Assembly (NCBI RefSeq): GCF_965223285.1
Contig: NZ_OZ244997.1
Coordinates: 1,488,001 to 1,552,000, forward strand
Direction: 5' to 3'
DNA: 64,000 bases
Source of the DNA: Leptofilum sp965223285
Lineage (GTDB): Bacteria; Chloroflexota; Anaerolineae; Promineifilales; Promineifilaceae
Position 1 is the first letter of the stretch. Every line of letters starts with the position of its first letter. The notes beneath the pieces are model-generated. The model saw only the letters and a program-made list of their open reading frames with translations. It did not search any database and was not told the origin of the DNA. Positions 15,077-23,966 of this stretch are shown piece by piece. A program made the translations under genes and the position numbers.

Positions 15077-15760
15077 TTAAAGTTTTTCAACAAAATTTTT
15101 TAAGATAGTCAGCCCCACGCTCTGGCTCTTTTCTGGGTGAAACTGCAAGCCATAGATGTTATCTTTGGCAATTACAGAGGCAAATGGCATTCCGTAATCG
15201 GTCCAAGCCAGTACAGCCGTTGCGTCCTCAGGATCGCAATAATACGAATGAACAAAGTAAGCGTAGTCACCAGCCGTGATTCCCTCCAGAAGAGGGTTCT
15301 CCCAGGCAGGTTCCAGTTGATTCCAGCCCATGTGGGGAATTTTTAGAGATTGGAGATTGGAGATTAGAGATTGGTTCTCATTTTCAATTACCATTGATAA
15401 TTTGCCATCAACCATTGACCATTTTTCTGGAAACCGCACCACTTTCCCAGCTAATAAATCCAAACCTTGATGCACGCCCATTTCATGCCCTTCGCTGAAC
15501 ATGAGCTGCATCCCCACGCAGATGCCTAGGAACGGGACACCGCGCTTGACCGATTCATGAATTGCTGCTGGCAGGTTGTGCTTGCGCAGGCCGTCCATGC
15601 CAGAGCCAAAGGCACCAACGCCAGGCAGCACGAGCTTGTCGGCGCGGCGCACGACATCTGGGTCGTTGGTCAGATGCACTTTCGCCCCGATATGTTCAAA
15701 CGCTTTTTGCGCGGAGCGAATGTTGCTCGCCCCGTAGTCGATCATGGTAATTTTGGTCAT
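15077..15760 (-). CDS. hisH: Imidazole glycerol phosphate synthase glutaminase subunit, with insertion
   Basis: 227 residues from the ATG at 15760; usual length is about 200. Triad residues are visible: Cys in LGICVGMQLMF, and His and Glu in LQFHPEKSQ. The oxyanion motif PGVGAFG is also present. Between VVRFPEK and KIPHMGWN lies an extra block of about 26 residues encoded by repeat DNA (15344-15421). It supplies ammonia to HisF. The block is at the surface loop before the conserved PHMGWN interface motif, so function may survive. A longer frame starts at 15787 with no ribosome site. Confidence 0.93.
   Translation of the reverse strand: MTKITMIDYGASNIRSAQKAFEHIGAKVHLTNDPDVVRRADKLVLPGVGAFGSGMDGLRKHNLPAAIHESVKRGVPFLGICVGMQLMFSEGHEMGVHQGLDLLAGKVVRFPEKWSMVDGKLSMVIENENQSLISNLQSLKIPHMGWNQLEPAWENPLLEGITAGDYAYFVHSYYCDPEDATAVLAWTDYGMPFASVIAKDNIYGLQFHPEKSQSVGLTILKNFVEKL
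15344..15421. repeat. In-frame repeat-DNA insertion in hisH
   Basis: 78 bases, 26 codons, not present in typical HisH. One half is AGAGATTGGAGATTGGAGAT (the ATCTC family). The other is AATTACCATTGATAATTTGCC-type wording with two copies of ACCATTGA. The reading frame is preserved. Confidence 0.7.
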
Positions 15761-15790
15761 GTTTCGGTTATCCGTAACAATAATCACTGC

Positions 15791-16384
15791 TCATTCGGTG
15801 AGCGTGCCTTTCGTAGAGGCTACATCCATCCGGCGGGGATCGATGGTAACGGCCGTTCGCAGGGCACGGGCAAATGCTTTAAACAACGCCTCTGCCTGGT
15901 GATGGTCGTTACGTCCGTATTCAATGCGGGCGTGCAGGTTCATTTTGGCATGAGTAGCCACCGACTCAAAGAAATGTTGCACCAAATCCGTAGGCATCTG
16001 CCCGATGGCCGGGGTGTGCCATGAGCCGTGAAAGACAGTGTACGGCCGTCCGCCCAAATCAATGGCGACAAAGCCAAGTGCCTCATCCATGGGCACATAG
16101 GCGTGTGCTGTGCGGATAATGCCTTTGCGGTTGCCCAACGCCTGGTTGAGTGCCTGCCCTAACACAATGCCCACATCTTCGATGGTATGGTGGGTGTCAA
16201 TATGCAGATCGCCAGATGCCTGCACCGTTAAATCGAACAAGCCGTGGACGGAAACGGCCGTTAACATATGGTCAAAAAAACCAACCCTGGTGTTGATGTC
16301 ATGCTGCCCTTGACCATCCAGATTAATTGAAATGGATATATCTGTTTCTCTGGTTTGACGATGAATGGTTGCTGTTCTTGTCAT
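15791..16384 (-). CDS. hisB: Imidazoleglycerol-phosphate dehydratase
   Basis: 197 residues, the monofunctional dehydratase without the N-terminal phosphatase of enterobacterial HisB. The duplicated metal-binding motifs are present: HDINTRVGFFDHML and the partner HIDTHHTIEDVGI, then DLGGRPY, FFESVATHAKMNLH and NDHHQAEALFKAFARAL. It makes imidazole acetol phosphate. The absence of a phosphatase domain is why a separate histidinol-phosphatase is needed. Confidence 0.95.
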   Translation of the reverse strand: MTRTATIHRQTRETDISISINLDGQGQHDINTRVGFFDHMLTAVSVHGLFDLTVQASGDLHIDTHHTIEDVGIVLGQALNQALGNRKGIIRTAHAYVPMDEALGFVAIDLGGRPYTVFHGSWHTPAIGQMPTDLVQHFFESVATHAKMNLHARIEYGRNDHHQAEALFKAFARALRTAVTIDPRRMDVASTKGTLTE

Positions 16385-16405
16385 CTTGAATTGCTTTTAA
16401 GAAAA

Positions 16406-16496
16406 TTTATACGAAGGAACGAAGACAGGAAGAAACGAAAAGGGATTTATACGCTTTTTTCTTTGTTCCTCCGTTCCTTTGTTTCTTCGTGTAAAA
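16406..16496. repeat. Imperfect inverted repeat between hisC and hisB
   Basis: A left arm reading ATACGAAGGAACGAAGACAG and a right arm reading CCGTTCCTTTGTTTCTTCGT are roughly complementary across a T-rich centre. It belongs to the same class of low-complexity, palindromic repeat DNA found elsewhere in this operon. Confidence 0.5.
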
Positions 16497-17645
16497 CTAA
16501 TCCCCTAAACGACGCAGTTCGGCAATGAGCCGATCTGTTTCCTCTGGCCGTCCAGCACTAATGCGGATGCAATTGTCTACGCCAGGCTTCTTGAAATAGC
16601 GAACCAATATGCCTGCTTGCTCCAAATCCAGCTTTAGCTGTTGGGCATCGCGGCCTACGACCCGGCATAAAATAAAGTTTGAACGGCTGGGGAATGGGTT
16701 CAGGTAGCTAATTGTACCCAATTCTGTGAAAAGATGCTCTCTTTCCGTCACCAGTAGCTGTACTTTTTCTTGTAGCCACTGTTGATCTTCTAATGAAGCC
16801 AGGGCAGCCAGTGAGGCAGCCACGTTAATGTTGTATGGTTGCTTGATTTTCCACAGGTGCGGCAGCAACCATTCCGGGAAGGCACCATAACCCACCCGCA
16901 GACCAGCTAGCCCGGCCAGCTTGCTAAACGTCCGCAGCACGGCCAGATTATCATATTCCAGTGTCCAATGAATTCGGCTTGATGAATTAGCCGCAGAGAT
17001 CACAGAGGACTCAGTGGTTTCTTCTCTTTTCTCTCTATGGCCAAAATCAAAATCGACATATGCTTCATCCAGCACAACAAGTAGGGGGAGTTGCAGCAGG
17101 CGGCGCAGGTCGGTGTCGGTGATGGTGCTGCCGTCGGGGTTGTTTGGGGAGCAAAGAAAGAGGATTTTGGCGGTGGGATGGTTAGCAACAGCTTCCTCGA
17201 TGGCAGGGATATCCAGACGGAAATCTTCCTTACGCCACACCTGCACGTATTGGCCGCTGTTGACGGCCGTACTGAATGGATACATGCCAAACGACGGCGG
17301 GCAATCAATGACCACATCATTTGGGGACAGCACCACGCGCAGCACCAAATCAATCAGCTCGTCAGCGCCCATACCGGTAAGCAATCGCTCTTTGGGCATT
17401 TGCACAAATTGGCTGAGCGCGTCCCGCAGTTGGTTGGATTCAGGGTCGGGGTAGATGTGAAAGAAACGGCCGTCTCGCAATGCGGCCAAGGCTTTTGGCG
17501 ATGGCCCATACGGATTTTCGTTGGCATCCAGCTTCACAATTTCTTCCGGCGCGCGCCCCAGCCGCGCCGACAGCACCTCAAAGGGCACAATTGGCACATA
17601 AGGCTCCATCTCGGCAATATCTGGTCGTACGAATTTGTTGGTCAT
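16497..17645 (-). CDS. hisC: Histidinol-phosphate aminotransferase, with insertion
   Basis: 382 residues, a fold-type I PLP enzyme. Visible motifs: KLDANENPYGPSPKA, the cofactor-contact LCSPNNPDGS, DEAYVDF, the PLP lysine in RTFSKLAGLAGLRVGY, and SRSNFILCR with the late Arg in CIRISAGRPEE. Between DFDFGH and WTLEYDNL there is an extra run of about 24 residues encoded by repeat DNA (16968-17038). It lies in the loop after the PLP-binding Asp/Tyr motif. The start MTNKFVRPDIAEM is the only good one. Confidence 0.94.
   Translation of the reverse strand: MTNKFVRPDIAEMEPYVPIVPFEVLSARLGRAPEEIVKLDANENPYGPSPKALAALRDGRFFHIYPDPESNQLRDALSQFVQMPKERLLTGMGADELIDLVLRVVLSPNDVVIDCPPSFGMYPFSTAVNSGQYVQVWRKEDFRLDIPAIEEAVANHPTAKILFLCSPNNPDGSTITDTDLRRLLQLPLLVVLDEAYVDFDFGHREKREETTESSVISAANSSSRIHWTLEYDNLAVLRTFSKLAGLAGLRVGYGAFPEWLLPHLWKIKQPYNINVAASLAALASLEDQQWLQEKVQLLVTEREHLFTELGTISYLNPFPSRSNFILCRVVGRDAQQLKLDLEQAGILVRYFKKPGVDNCIRISAGRPEETDRLIAELRRLGD
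16968..17038. repeat. In-frame repeat-DNA insertion in hisC
   Basis: About 71 bases reading GCCGCAGAGATCACAGAGG and ACTCAGTGGTTTCTTCTC on the plus strand. This is the GCAGAG/CACAGAGG wording that also appears as spacer DNA at 11990-12020, 17667-17686, 39163-39198 and 52704-52735. The frame is kept. Confidence 0.65.
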
Positions 17646-17654
17646 TGATTGGTG

Positions 17655-17690
17655 ATTCCTTTTTTAACCACGGAGGACGCTGAGGTTTTT
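17655..17690. repeat. CCACGGAGGACGCTGAGG spacer between hisD and hisC
   Basis: The short hisD-hisC spacer consists of AACCACGGAGGACGCTGAGG followed by a T-rich stretch. It is a member of the GCAGAG/CACAGAGG low-complexity spacer family. Confidence 0.45.
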
Positions 17691-17693
17691 ATT

Positions 17694-19019
17694 TTATCTC
17701 ATTCTCCTGTGGGCGGCGTTGGCGTGGCCATCTAACCCTTCTGCCTGGGCAATACGAGCTGCCGCCACGCTAATTTGGGCAGACGTTTGGTCATCGAGCT
17801 GGACGATGCTGCTAATCTTCACAAAATCCAGCACGTTAAGCGGAGAAGCGAAGCGGGCAGTGCCATTGGTGGGCATCACGTGGCTAGGGCCAGCAACGTA
17901 ATCGCCGAGTACCTCAAAGCTGCGTTCGCCAATGAACAAACCCCCGGCGTGTGGAATTTTGCCTATGTATGCTTCTGGGTTGGCTGTGGCGATGCAGGTG
18001 TGTTCGGCAGCAAAGTTACTGGCAAGCTGGCACGCCTGATCCAAATCGGCTGTGAGCACAATGCCACCTCGATTGGCTAATGAGACGGCAATCACCTCGC
18101 TGCGGCTCAAATCTTCCATTTGGCGGGCGATTTCTACCTGAACCGCTTCAGCCAGCTTTGTTGAGGGCGTAAAGAGGATGGCTGTAGCCAACACGTCATG
18201 TTCGGCTTGAGCCAGCATATCGGCCGCAACCCAGGCTGGATCGGCCGTTTCGTCGGCTACCACCACCGTTTCGGTGGGACCGTATAGCCCGTCGATGCCC
18301 ACAATGCCGTACACCTGCCGCTTGGCAAGCGTGGTAAACAGGTTGCCAGGGCCGACAATCTTGCCTACACGTCTAACGCTCTCGCTGCCAAAGGCGAGGG
18401 CAGCAATGGCCTGTGCCCCACCCAAAGTGTAAATGGTGTTCACGCCTGCAATGGTTGCGGCTGCTAAAATAACGTCGGGAATGCGGCCGTCTCCCCGTCC
18501 AGGTGGTGTGGCTACTACAATTTCTTTCACCCCCGCTACTTTGGCTGGAATAACCGACATGAGCAGTGAGGAGGGTAAGGGAGCCGTGCCGCCGGGTACA
18601 TAAATGCCGACGCGGTCAATTGGCGTGACTCGCTGGCCTAAAATGCCACCCATCTCGCGGGTTTGCCAATTGGGCAATGGCTGTTGCTGATGAAATGCTT
18701 CAATGCGTCCAGCAGCCAGTTCCAATGCTTCTTTTAAGTCAGTGGGGATTCGGGAAACGGCCGTTTCAATCTCCGCCTTATCAACATGCAAACTTTCCAA
18801 TTCAACCTGATCAATTGTGGCCGTCCAGTGGCGCAGAGCCACATCCCCACGCTGCCGCACATCTTTAAGAATGATGGCAACGGCCGTTTCCGGCGTAGCC
18901 CCTTCCCCAAACAGCTTATTTAGGCTGGCCTGTAGTGCGGGTGGCACGTCTGGTTCAAGCGAATCCTCCCGCCGCAATATCTTTTCTTTGGCTTCTTGTA
19001 CGCTCAATATGTTTATCAT
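17694..19019 (-). CDS. hisD: Histidinol dehydrogenase
   Basis: 441 residues, the usual size. It oxidises histidinol to histidine in two NAD-dependent steps. Motifs: GIYVPGGTAPLPSS, VGPGNLFTTLAKRQVYG, the zinc-ligand region LLAQAEHD and the catalytic EHTCIAT (Glu-His) and AGGLFIGERS. It follows hisG by about 30 bases and is second in the operon. Confidence 0.96.
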   Translation of the reverse strand: MINILSVQEAKEKILRREDSLEPDVPPALQASLNKLFGEGATPETAVAIILKDVRQRGDVALRHWTATIDQVELESLHVDKAEIETAVSRIPTDLKEALELAAGRIEAFHQQQPLPNWQTREMGGILGQRVTPIDRVGIYVPGGTAPLPSSLLMSVIPAKVAGVKEIVVATPPGRGDGRIPDVILAAATIAGVNTIYTLGGAQAIAALAFGSESVRRVGKIVGPGNLFTTLAKRQVYGIVGIDGLYGPTETVVVADETADPAWVAADMLAQAEHDVLATAILFTPSTKLAEAVQVEIARQMEDLSRSEVIAVSLANRGGIVLTADLDQACQLASNFAAEHTCIATANPEAYIGKIPHAGGLFIGERSFEVLGDYVAGPSHVMPTNGTARFASPLNVLDFVKISSIVQLDDQTSAQISVAAARIAQAEGLDGHANAAHRRMR

Positions 19020-19052
19020 AACTGATTAGACCTACTGATCATTGAAAGCGGC

Positions 19053-20078
19053 TTACTGATCACCGTTCAGGGCAGTCAACATCGCTCGATACCGTTCTGG
19101 CTCTTCCTCAAAAATATATTTGCACGGCGACACAACCACACCGCTGCCGCCAATTGTTCGCAATTCTGCAATTGCCTTAAACAAACTGGGTTTTTGGATG
19201 ACAATGTTGACGGCAAACCAGTCTGGCTCATCTGGTACGTGGTGCCGCGCCACGACGGGGGCGATGGTAGGGCCACGCAAACCGCGCAAATGTGGCTGGC
19301 TAAGCATCTTTTCAGCAATGCTTTCTGGCGAAGTGCCACGCACATTGGTTGTCACCAGATATGAATTTTCGGCACGCAAATGGGCTTCAATATATTCGAT
19401 GAGCTGCCGCGCCACCGAAAGCACTTCTGTCCGCGTTTTTAGGGCAGCTTTGTTGGCTACCAGGCACGCCTGCGAGCTTAGAATGAGGCCATCATCAATT
19501 TGGCGCAGGTGATTGTCTCGCAAGGTAATGCCAGATGAAACTAAATCGGCGATGACGTCTGCGTAGCCAATTTTGGGCGCAATTTCCAACGTCCCTTCGA
19601 CGTTGATGAGTTTGACCGGAGCAACGCCGTATTTTTCTAAAAACGCACCGGTAGTTTTGATAAATTTGGTGGCCACGCGCAGGGAACGGCCGTTCTCGCC
19701 CAAATCCTTCGCCCAGGCGGCTAAATCTGCCATCGTGCGGGCTGGCATCTCTTCGGGAACCGCTAGATTAAGCGTGCAGGGGCCAAAGCCCAGGGCATCG
19801 TGCAAAATGAGGATGGTATGGGAACGGCCGTATGCTTTTTCCGACAAGATGTCCAATCCAGTCAGGCCAAAATCAATGCTCCCCTGCCGCACCCCGGTCA
19901 CAATGTCGCCTGGCCGCTGGAACATCACTGTCAGTTCTGGCAAGCTGGGAATCTTGGCTTCATATTGCCGGGGATTAGGGCGGAAAATCTTTAGGCCGCA
20001 CGCTTCTAAAAAGTCAAACGCATCTTTATGCAAGGCCCCTTTGCTGGGGAGAGCCAAGCGAATATCAGTTCGAGACAT
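19053..20078 (-). CDS. hisG: ATP phosphoribosyltransferase, long form
   Basis: 341 residues. It catalyses the committed step, ATP plus PRPP, and is the usual target of histidine feedback. The catalytic part (RLALPSKGALHKDAFDFLE, GSIDFGLTGLDIL, and a PRPP-type loop in the ADLVSSGITLRDN region) is followed by a C-terminal regulatory domain of the long-form type (WFAVNIVIQKP, AIAELRTIGGSGVVV). No HisZ is therefore required. The last residues (NGDQ) are encoded by ACTGATCACC repeat DNA. CAAGGAG precedes the ATG by six bases. A candidate attenuator lies in the leader (20156-20268). Confidence 0.94.
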   Translation of the reverse strand: MSRTDIRLALPSKGALHKDAFDFLEACGLKIFRPNPRQYEAKIPSLPELTVMFQRPGDIVTGVRQGSIDFGLTGLDILSEKAYGRSHTILILHDALGFGPCTLNLAVPEEMPARTMADLAAWAKDLGENGRSLRVATKFIKTTGAFLEKYGVAPVKLINVEGTLEIAPKIGYADVIADLVSSGITLRDNHLRQIDDGLILSSQACLVANKAALKTRTEVLSVARQLIEYIEAHLRAENSYLVTTNVRGTSPESIAEKMLSQPHLRGLRGPTIAPVVARHHVPDEPDWFAVNIVIQKPSLFKAIAELRTIGGSGVVVSPCKYIFEEEPERYRAMLTALNGDQ

Positions 20079-20155
20079 CTAAAACTCCTTGAGTTTGGTT
20101 TCATCCATTTTGTGTTACTCAAGTTTCACTCACAATTAAGGAAGGAAAATAAAAA

Positions 20156-20181
20156 CACCCTTCTCTTGCTTGAGGAGGGTG
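20156..20181 (-). terminator. Intrinsic terminator in the hisG leader (candidate attenuator)
   Basis: On the minus strand a stem CACCCTCCTC / GAGAAGGGTG with a six-base loop and one mismatch is followed at once by TTTTTATTTT. It lies 78 bases before the hisG start and directly after the stop of a small leader frame, so it would cut off his transcription unless disrupted. A competing hairpin, GTGCTAACTTAGCAC, overlaps its 5' side. Confidence 0.65.
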
Positions 20182-20268
20182 CTAAGTTAGCACAACAAAA
20201 GAACTGTGCAATGAATTCTTAGAAACGACCGATTTTCGGGATAAATGGTTGACTAATATGCTATTCAT
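20182..20268 (-). CDS. Candidate his leader peptide, 28 residues
   Basis: On the minus strand AAGGAG lies six bases before an ATG at 20268. A 28-codon frame runs to TAG at 20182, the base next to the terminator stem. The peptide contains His at positions 8 and 21 and is rich in Ser (six) and Val, so it is not the run of histidines seen in enterobacterial HisL. Position relative to the terminator is what makes it a candidate leader. It may instead be a chance frame, with regulation by another mechanism. Confidence 0.4.
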   Translation of the reverse strand: MNSILVNHLSRKSVVSKNSLHSSFVVLT

Positions 20269-20466
20269 TACTTTCTCCTTTGCTGGGTAAAATGGTAAAA
20301 TTGGGCAAAACAGATTAGCCTTTGGTGGTTATAGAAAAGGGCAAAAAGATAATTGCTAACGATGGGTTAACATCTTTTTTAACAGTTTGTTATAGCTGTC
20401 GATTTCCATGTTGGCAGATGTGTACAATGTTTAAAAATTTCTCACTATTTTTAGGTAGGTTGAACC

Positions 20467-22191
20467 GTGTCTATTCCAAGAACAGTTGTATACAATACGG
20501 CCGTTGAAGATTTCAAACGGGCGCGTCGTGCAGCAGCAATGCAGCAAATGATGGCCCGCCTAACGGGAAAGTCGGCCGATTTGCTGGCTTATGATGATGT
20601 GTGTCAGGCAGTGAAATCTTCTGACGGGGTACAGCAAGGTGTCTATGAAATTCCGCTAGACGCCATTGTGGGCAGTGTGGGGCGCTACCAAGATTTTACG
20701 CGTGCTTTCTGGCCCAAAAATGATAGCGATGAAGAGCGATGGGTTCGGGTGAAAACGGCCGTTAACGACATGGTCGGTATGCCCCCAATCGAGGTGTACA
20801 AAGTAGGGGAAGTCTACTTTGTCATTGATGGCAACCATCGCGTTTCTATTGCGCGTCAGCTGGGTACCGACAGCATCACCGCCCGTGTAACCGAAGTGCA
20901 GTTGCGCGTGCCGCTTTCGGCAGAAGACGATCCGGATGAGATTATCTGCAAAGCGCGGTACGCAGAATTTTTAGAACGCACCAACCTTGACAATTTACGC
21001 CCACAGGCAGATTTGCTGCTGACGTTTTGCGGCCAATATCATCAGCTTTTGGATCAGATTGAGGCACACGCAGAGCTATTGGCAGCAAAAGGGGAAGCCC
21101 TGGATGCCAACACGGCCGCTTGCCGCTGGTATGACGAGGTGTACTTGCCCGTTTTGCGCCACATTCAAGCACAGGGCATCATGCGGCTCTTTCCAGAGCG
21201 CACCAGTGCCGATATGTACATTCTCTTTTCAGAGCGGCGGGCTGAACTGGAGTCTTCATTGGGCTGGGAAATTGAACCAGAAACGGCCGTGTCTCAACTG
21301 ATAAGCGATGTGGTTGAAAAGCCCAAAGGATTGGCTGGCTGGCTGCAAGCATTGGTGCCGCCTGAGCTGGTAGAAGGGCCACCCCCAGGGCGATGGCGCG
21401 AATTTCAGGCGACACGTGCCATGGGGCGTTTGTTTGCTGACTATTTGGTAGGCATTCGCGGCAGCGAAACCGATTGGTTGATGTTGGATGAAGTGATTCG
21501 TGTGGCCCAGCGCGACAATGATCGTCTGCTGGGGCTGCATGTTGTTCCCAAAGCAAGTCAGCGTAACAGTAGTTCCGTTGCCAAAATCAGAGAGCGGTTT
21601 TTGCAGACTTGTGCTGAGGCTGGTCTGGTTGGTGAGTTTGCCGTCGAGGTTGGGTCGGTGAGAGAAACGATTGTAAAACGTGCCGCCTTTGCCGACTTGG
21701 TTGTGCTCAATCTGGCACATCCGCCGGGGCCACAACCACGCGAGCGGTTGGGTAACCGCTTCAGCCAACTGGTGCAGCATTGCCCGCGTCCCATTTTGGC
21801 GGTGCCAAGCTACGCTAAAATGCCGATGGAGCGCACGCTGTTGGCTTATGATGGCAGCCCCAAAGCGGATGAGGCATTGTTTGTAGCCACCTATTTGGCC
21901 GCACGCTGGCCGTTGTCTTTAACCGTGGTTACGGTAGAAACGGAACATACTTCAGCGGAGGCTTTAGAGCGGGCGCAAGCATATTTAACAGAAAACGGCG
22001 TTCAGGATGTGGACTATGTTTTACGCCAGAGGCCTATTGCTGATGCTGTATTGGAAACGGCCGTGGCGCAGGACATTGATTTTCTAATTATGGGCGGATT
22101 TGGCTTTCGGCCCATGATGCACTTAATGTTAGGAAGTACAGTAGACACCATTTTAAGACGATTTAAGCACCCGATATTAATCTGTCGGTGA
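20467..22191 (+). CDS. ParB-like domain fused to two universal-stress domains (copy 1)
   Basis: 574 residues. Residues about 55-145 resemble a ParB/sulfiredoxin-type nucleotide-binding domain, with VGSVGRYQDF and the hallmark VIDGNHRVSIARQLG. A helical linker follows. Residues about 330-455 form a degenerate Usp domain. Residues about 456-574 form a complete Usp domain with AYDGSPKADEAL and the ATP loop MGGFGFRP-(5)-GST. The start is GTG at 20467 with TAGGTAGG upstream. It is followed 33 bases later by a full-length paralogue. It is probably a nucleotide-sensing stress protein; no partner is evident. Confidence 0.8.
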   Translation: MSIPRTVVYNTAVEDFKRARRAAAMQQMMARLTGKSADLLAYDDVCQAVKSSDGVQQGVYEIPLDAIVGSVGRYQDFTRAFWPKNDSDEERWVRVKTAVNDMVGMPPIEVYKVGEVYFVIDGNHRVSIARQLGTDSITARVTEVQLRVPLSAEDDPDEIICKARYAEFLERTNLDNLRPQADLLLTFCGQYHQLLDQIEAHAELLAAKGEALDANTAACRWYDEVYLPVLRHIQAQGIMRLFPERTSADMYILFSERRAELESSLGWEIEPETAVSQLISDVVEKPKGLAGWLQALVPPELVEGPPPGRWREFQATRAMGRLFADYLVGIRGSETDWLMLDEVIRVAQRDNDRLLGLHVVPKASQRNSSSVAKIRERFLQTCAEAGLVGEFAVEVGSVRETIVKRAAFADLVVLNLAHPPGPQPRERLGNRFSQLVQHCPRPILAVPSYAKMPMERTLLAYDGSPKADEALFVATYLAARWPLSLTVVTVETEHTSAEALERAQAYLTENGVQDVDYVLRQRPIADAVLETAVAQDIDFLIMGGFGFRPMMHLMLGSTVDTILRRFKHPILICR

Positions 22192-22224
22192 GCGGCTGCC
22201 TTAAAGAAGAGAAGTAAAAAGCAT

Positions 22225-23955
22225 ATGGATAGTACCTATTATTATCAAGCTGCGCTTGAAGATTTTCATCAAGCACGTCGTCAGGCAGCGATGCAGCAAC
22301 TGTTGTCCCGATTTACCGGTGAGCAAACAGAGTTGCTTTCATATGACGACATTAGAAAAAAGCTAAAAGCAACCAATATCCGTGAACGGGGCCTGCAAGA
22401 GATTCCCGTTGACAAAATTGTTGGCAGCGTTGGACGCTACAAAGATTTCACCCGCAGCTTTTTGCCGGCTTCCAATAGCGGCAGCGAACGATGGGCGCGG
22501 GTAAAAGCGGCCACGTCTGACTTTGTTGGTCTGCCACCGATTGAGGTGTACCAACTTGGTGACGCCTATTTTGTGATCGATGGCAATCATCGCGTTTCCA
22601 TCGCACGACAGCTAGGCACCCCAACCATCTCTGCTTTTGTAACGGAAGTGAAAACGCGCGTGCCGTTTACAGCAGATGACGATCCCAATGAAATTATTTG
22701 CAAGAGTCGATACGCAGATTTTTTGGAGAAAACAAACTTGGACAATCTGCGTCCTGGCGCAGATTTGCTTATGACCTTTTGCGCCCATTATTCGCTTTTG
22801 TTGGATCATATTGATGTCCATCATTATTACATGGGGGTCGATTTGCAGCGTGATGTTTCTTATGAAGAGGCCGTGGCACACTGGCACGATGAGGTTTACT
22901 TGCCGGTGGTTCAGATGGTGCGCGAGCAGGGGATTATGCGTCAATTCCCTGAACGTACCGAAGCGGATATGTATACGCTGCTGGCGGAACACCGGGCGGA
23001 ATTGAAAGAAGTGCTGGGCTGGGATGTTGATCCAGAAACGGCCGTTTCCGATATTCAACGGAAGAAGAAGCCAGGGGCCGCCATTGCCCGCGTTATAGAG
23101 GCTGTGGTGCCAGATGAGCTTGAATCTGGCCCGGCACCGGGCGTTTGGCGTGAGGAGCGATTAGCAAAGCGTTCGGTTGACAATCTGTTTAATGACACCT
23201 TGCTGGCCATTTCCGGGGAGCCAGACGATTGGCGCGTGTTAGAGCAGGCCATCATGATGGTGCAACGGGAAAACGGCCGTTTGCGTGGGGTCTATGTTGC
23301 CGATAAGAAAAAAGGTAACGGGGACGACGCTGAAATTGCTGAAATCCGCGACAAATTTGAGTGGCTTACCGTCGAGGCAGGCATTGAAGCCAACTTTTCT
23401 GTGGAACTGGGAACAGTTGCCCGCCAAATTGTTGCCCGGGCTGCCTTTGCCGATTTGGTGATGCTGGCCTTGAATTGCCCCCCAGGGCTTTCCATATTAG
23501 ATCGGCTTGCTTCTGGGATGCAAACAATATTGCAGCGCACACCGCGCCCGGTAATGGTTGTTCCGTCTGTTTCACCTATGCAGCATGCACTCTTGGCCTA
23601 TGATGGTAGCCCCAAAGCAGAAGAAGCATTGTTTGTGGCTACTTACTTGGCAAGCCGGTGGCAAATAAAACTCACTGTCGTAACAGTGAGCAACGATGAC
23701 AATGGCAAGCTCGATATTGCCACCCGTAAACAATCGCGAGCCAAGACCTACCTGAGTGTGGCTGGCGTAGAGGCCGATTATTTGCTTCCGGTTGGGCCAG
23801 CAGCTGCATCGTTATTGGAAGCGGCTGATAGCCAAGAAGCAGATTTCATGATTATGGGCGGCTTTGGCAATAGTTCTGTAAAGAATTTGATGTTGGGCAG
23901 CACGCTAAACCGCGTTTTGTTGGAGTACAAGCAGCCCATCCTCATCTGCCGCTAG
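22225..23955 (+). CDS. ParB-like domain fused to two universal-stress domains (copy 2)
   Basis: 576 residues, alignable end to end with the preceding gene (for example VGSVGRYKDFTRSFLP, DGNHRVSIARQLGTP, LLAYDGSPKAEEALFVATYLA), so the pair is a tandem duplication that has since diverged. The same architecture holds: ParB-like N-terminal domain, helical middle, two Usp domains, and C-terminal MGGFGNSS-(6)-GST ATP loop. The ATG at 22225 follows AAGAGAAG. The paralogues probably act together or under different conditions. Confidence 0.8.
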   Translation: MDSTYYYQAALEDFHQARRQAAMQQLLSRFTGEQTELLSYDDIRKKLKATNIRERGLQEIPVDKIVGSVGRYKDFTRSFLPASNSGSERWARVKAATSDFVGLPPIEVYQLGDAYFVIDGNHRVSIARQLGTPTISAFVTEVKTRVPFTADDDPNEIICKSRYADFLEKTNLDNLRPGADLLMTFCAHYSLLLDHIDVHHYYMGVDLQRDVSYEEAVAHWHDEVYLPVVQMVREQGIMRQFPERTEADMYTLLAEHRAELKEVLGWDVDPETAVSDIQRKKKPGAAIARVIEAVVPDELESGPAPGVWREERLAKRSVDNLFNDTLLAISGEPDDWRVLEQAIMMVQRENGRLRGVYVADKKKGNGDDAEIAEIRDKFEWLTVEAGIEANFSVELGTVARQIVARAAFADLVMLALNCPPGLSILDRLASGMQTILQRTPRPVMVVPSVSPMQHALLAYDGSPKAEEALFVATYLASRWQIKLTVVTVSNDDNGKLDIATRKQSRAKTYLSVAGVEADYLLPVGPAAASLLEAADSQEADFMIMGGFGNSSVKNLMLGSTLNRVLLEYKQPILICR

Positions 23956-23966
23956 TTTCTCTTACC

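Noticed and set aside
20080..20300. T-box riboswitch before hisG
   Set aside because: A terminator is present but no AGGGTGGNACCGCG-like motif or specifier loop could be found.
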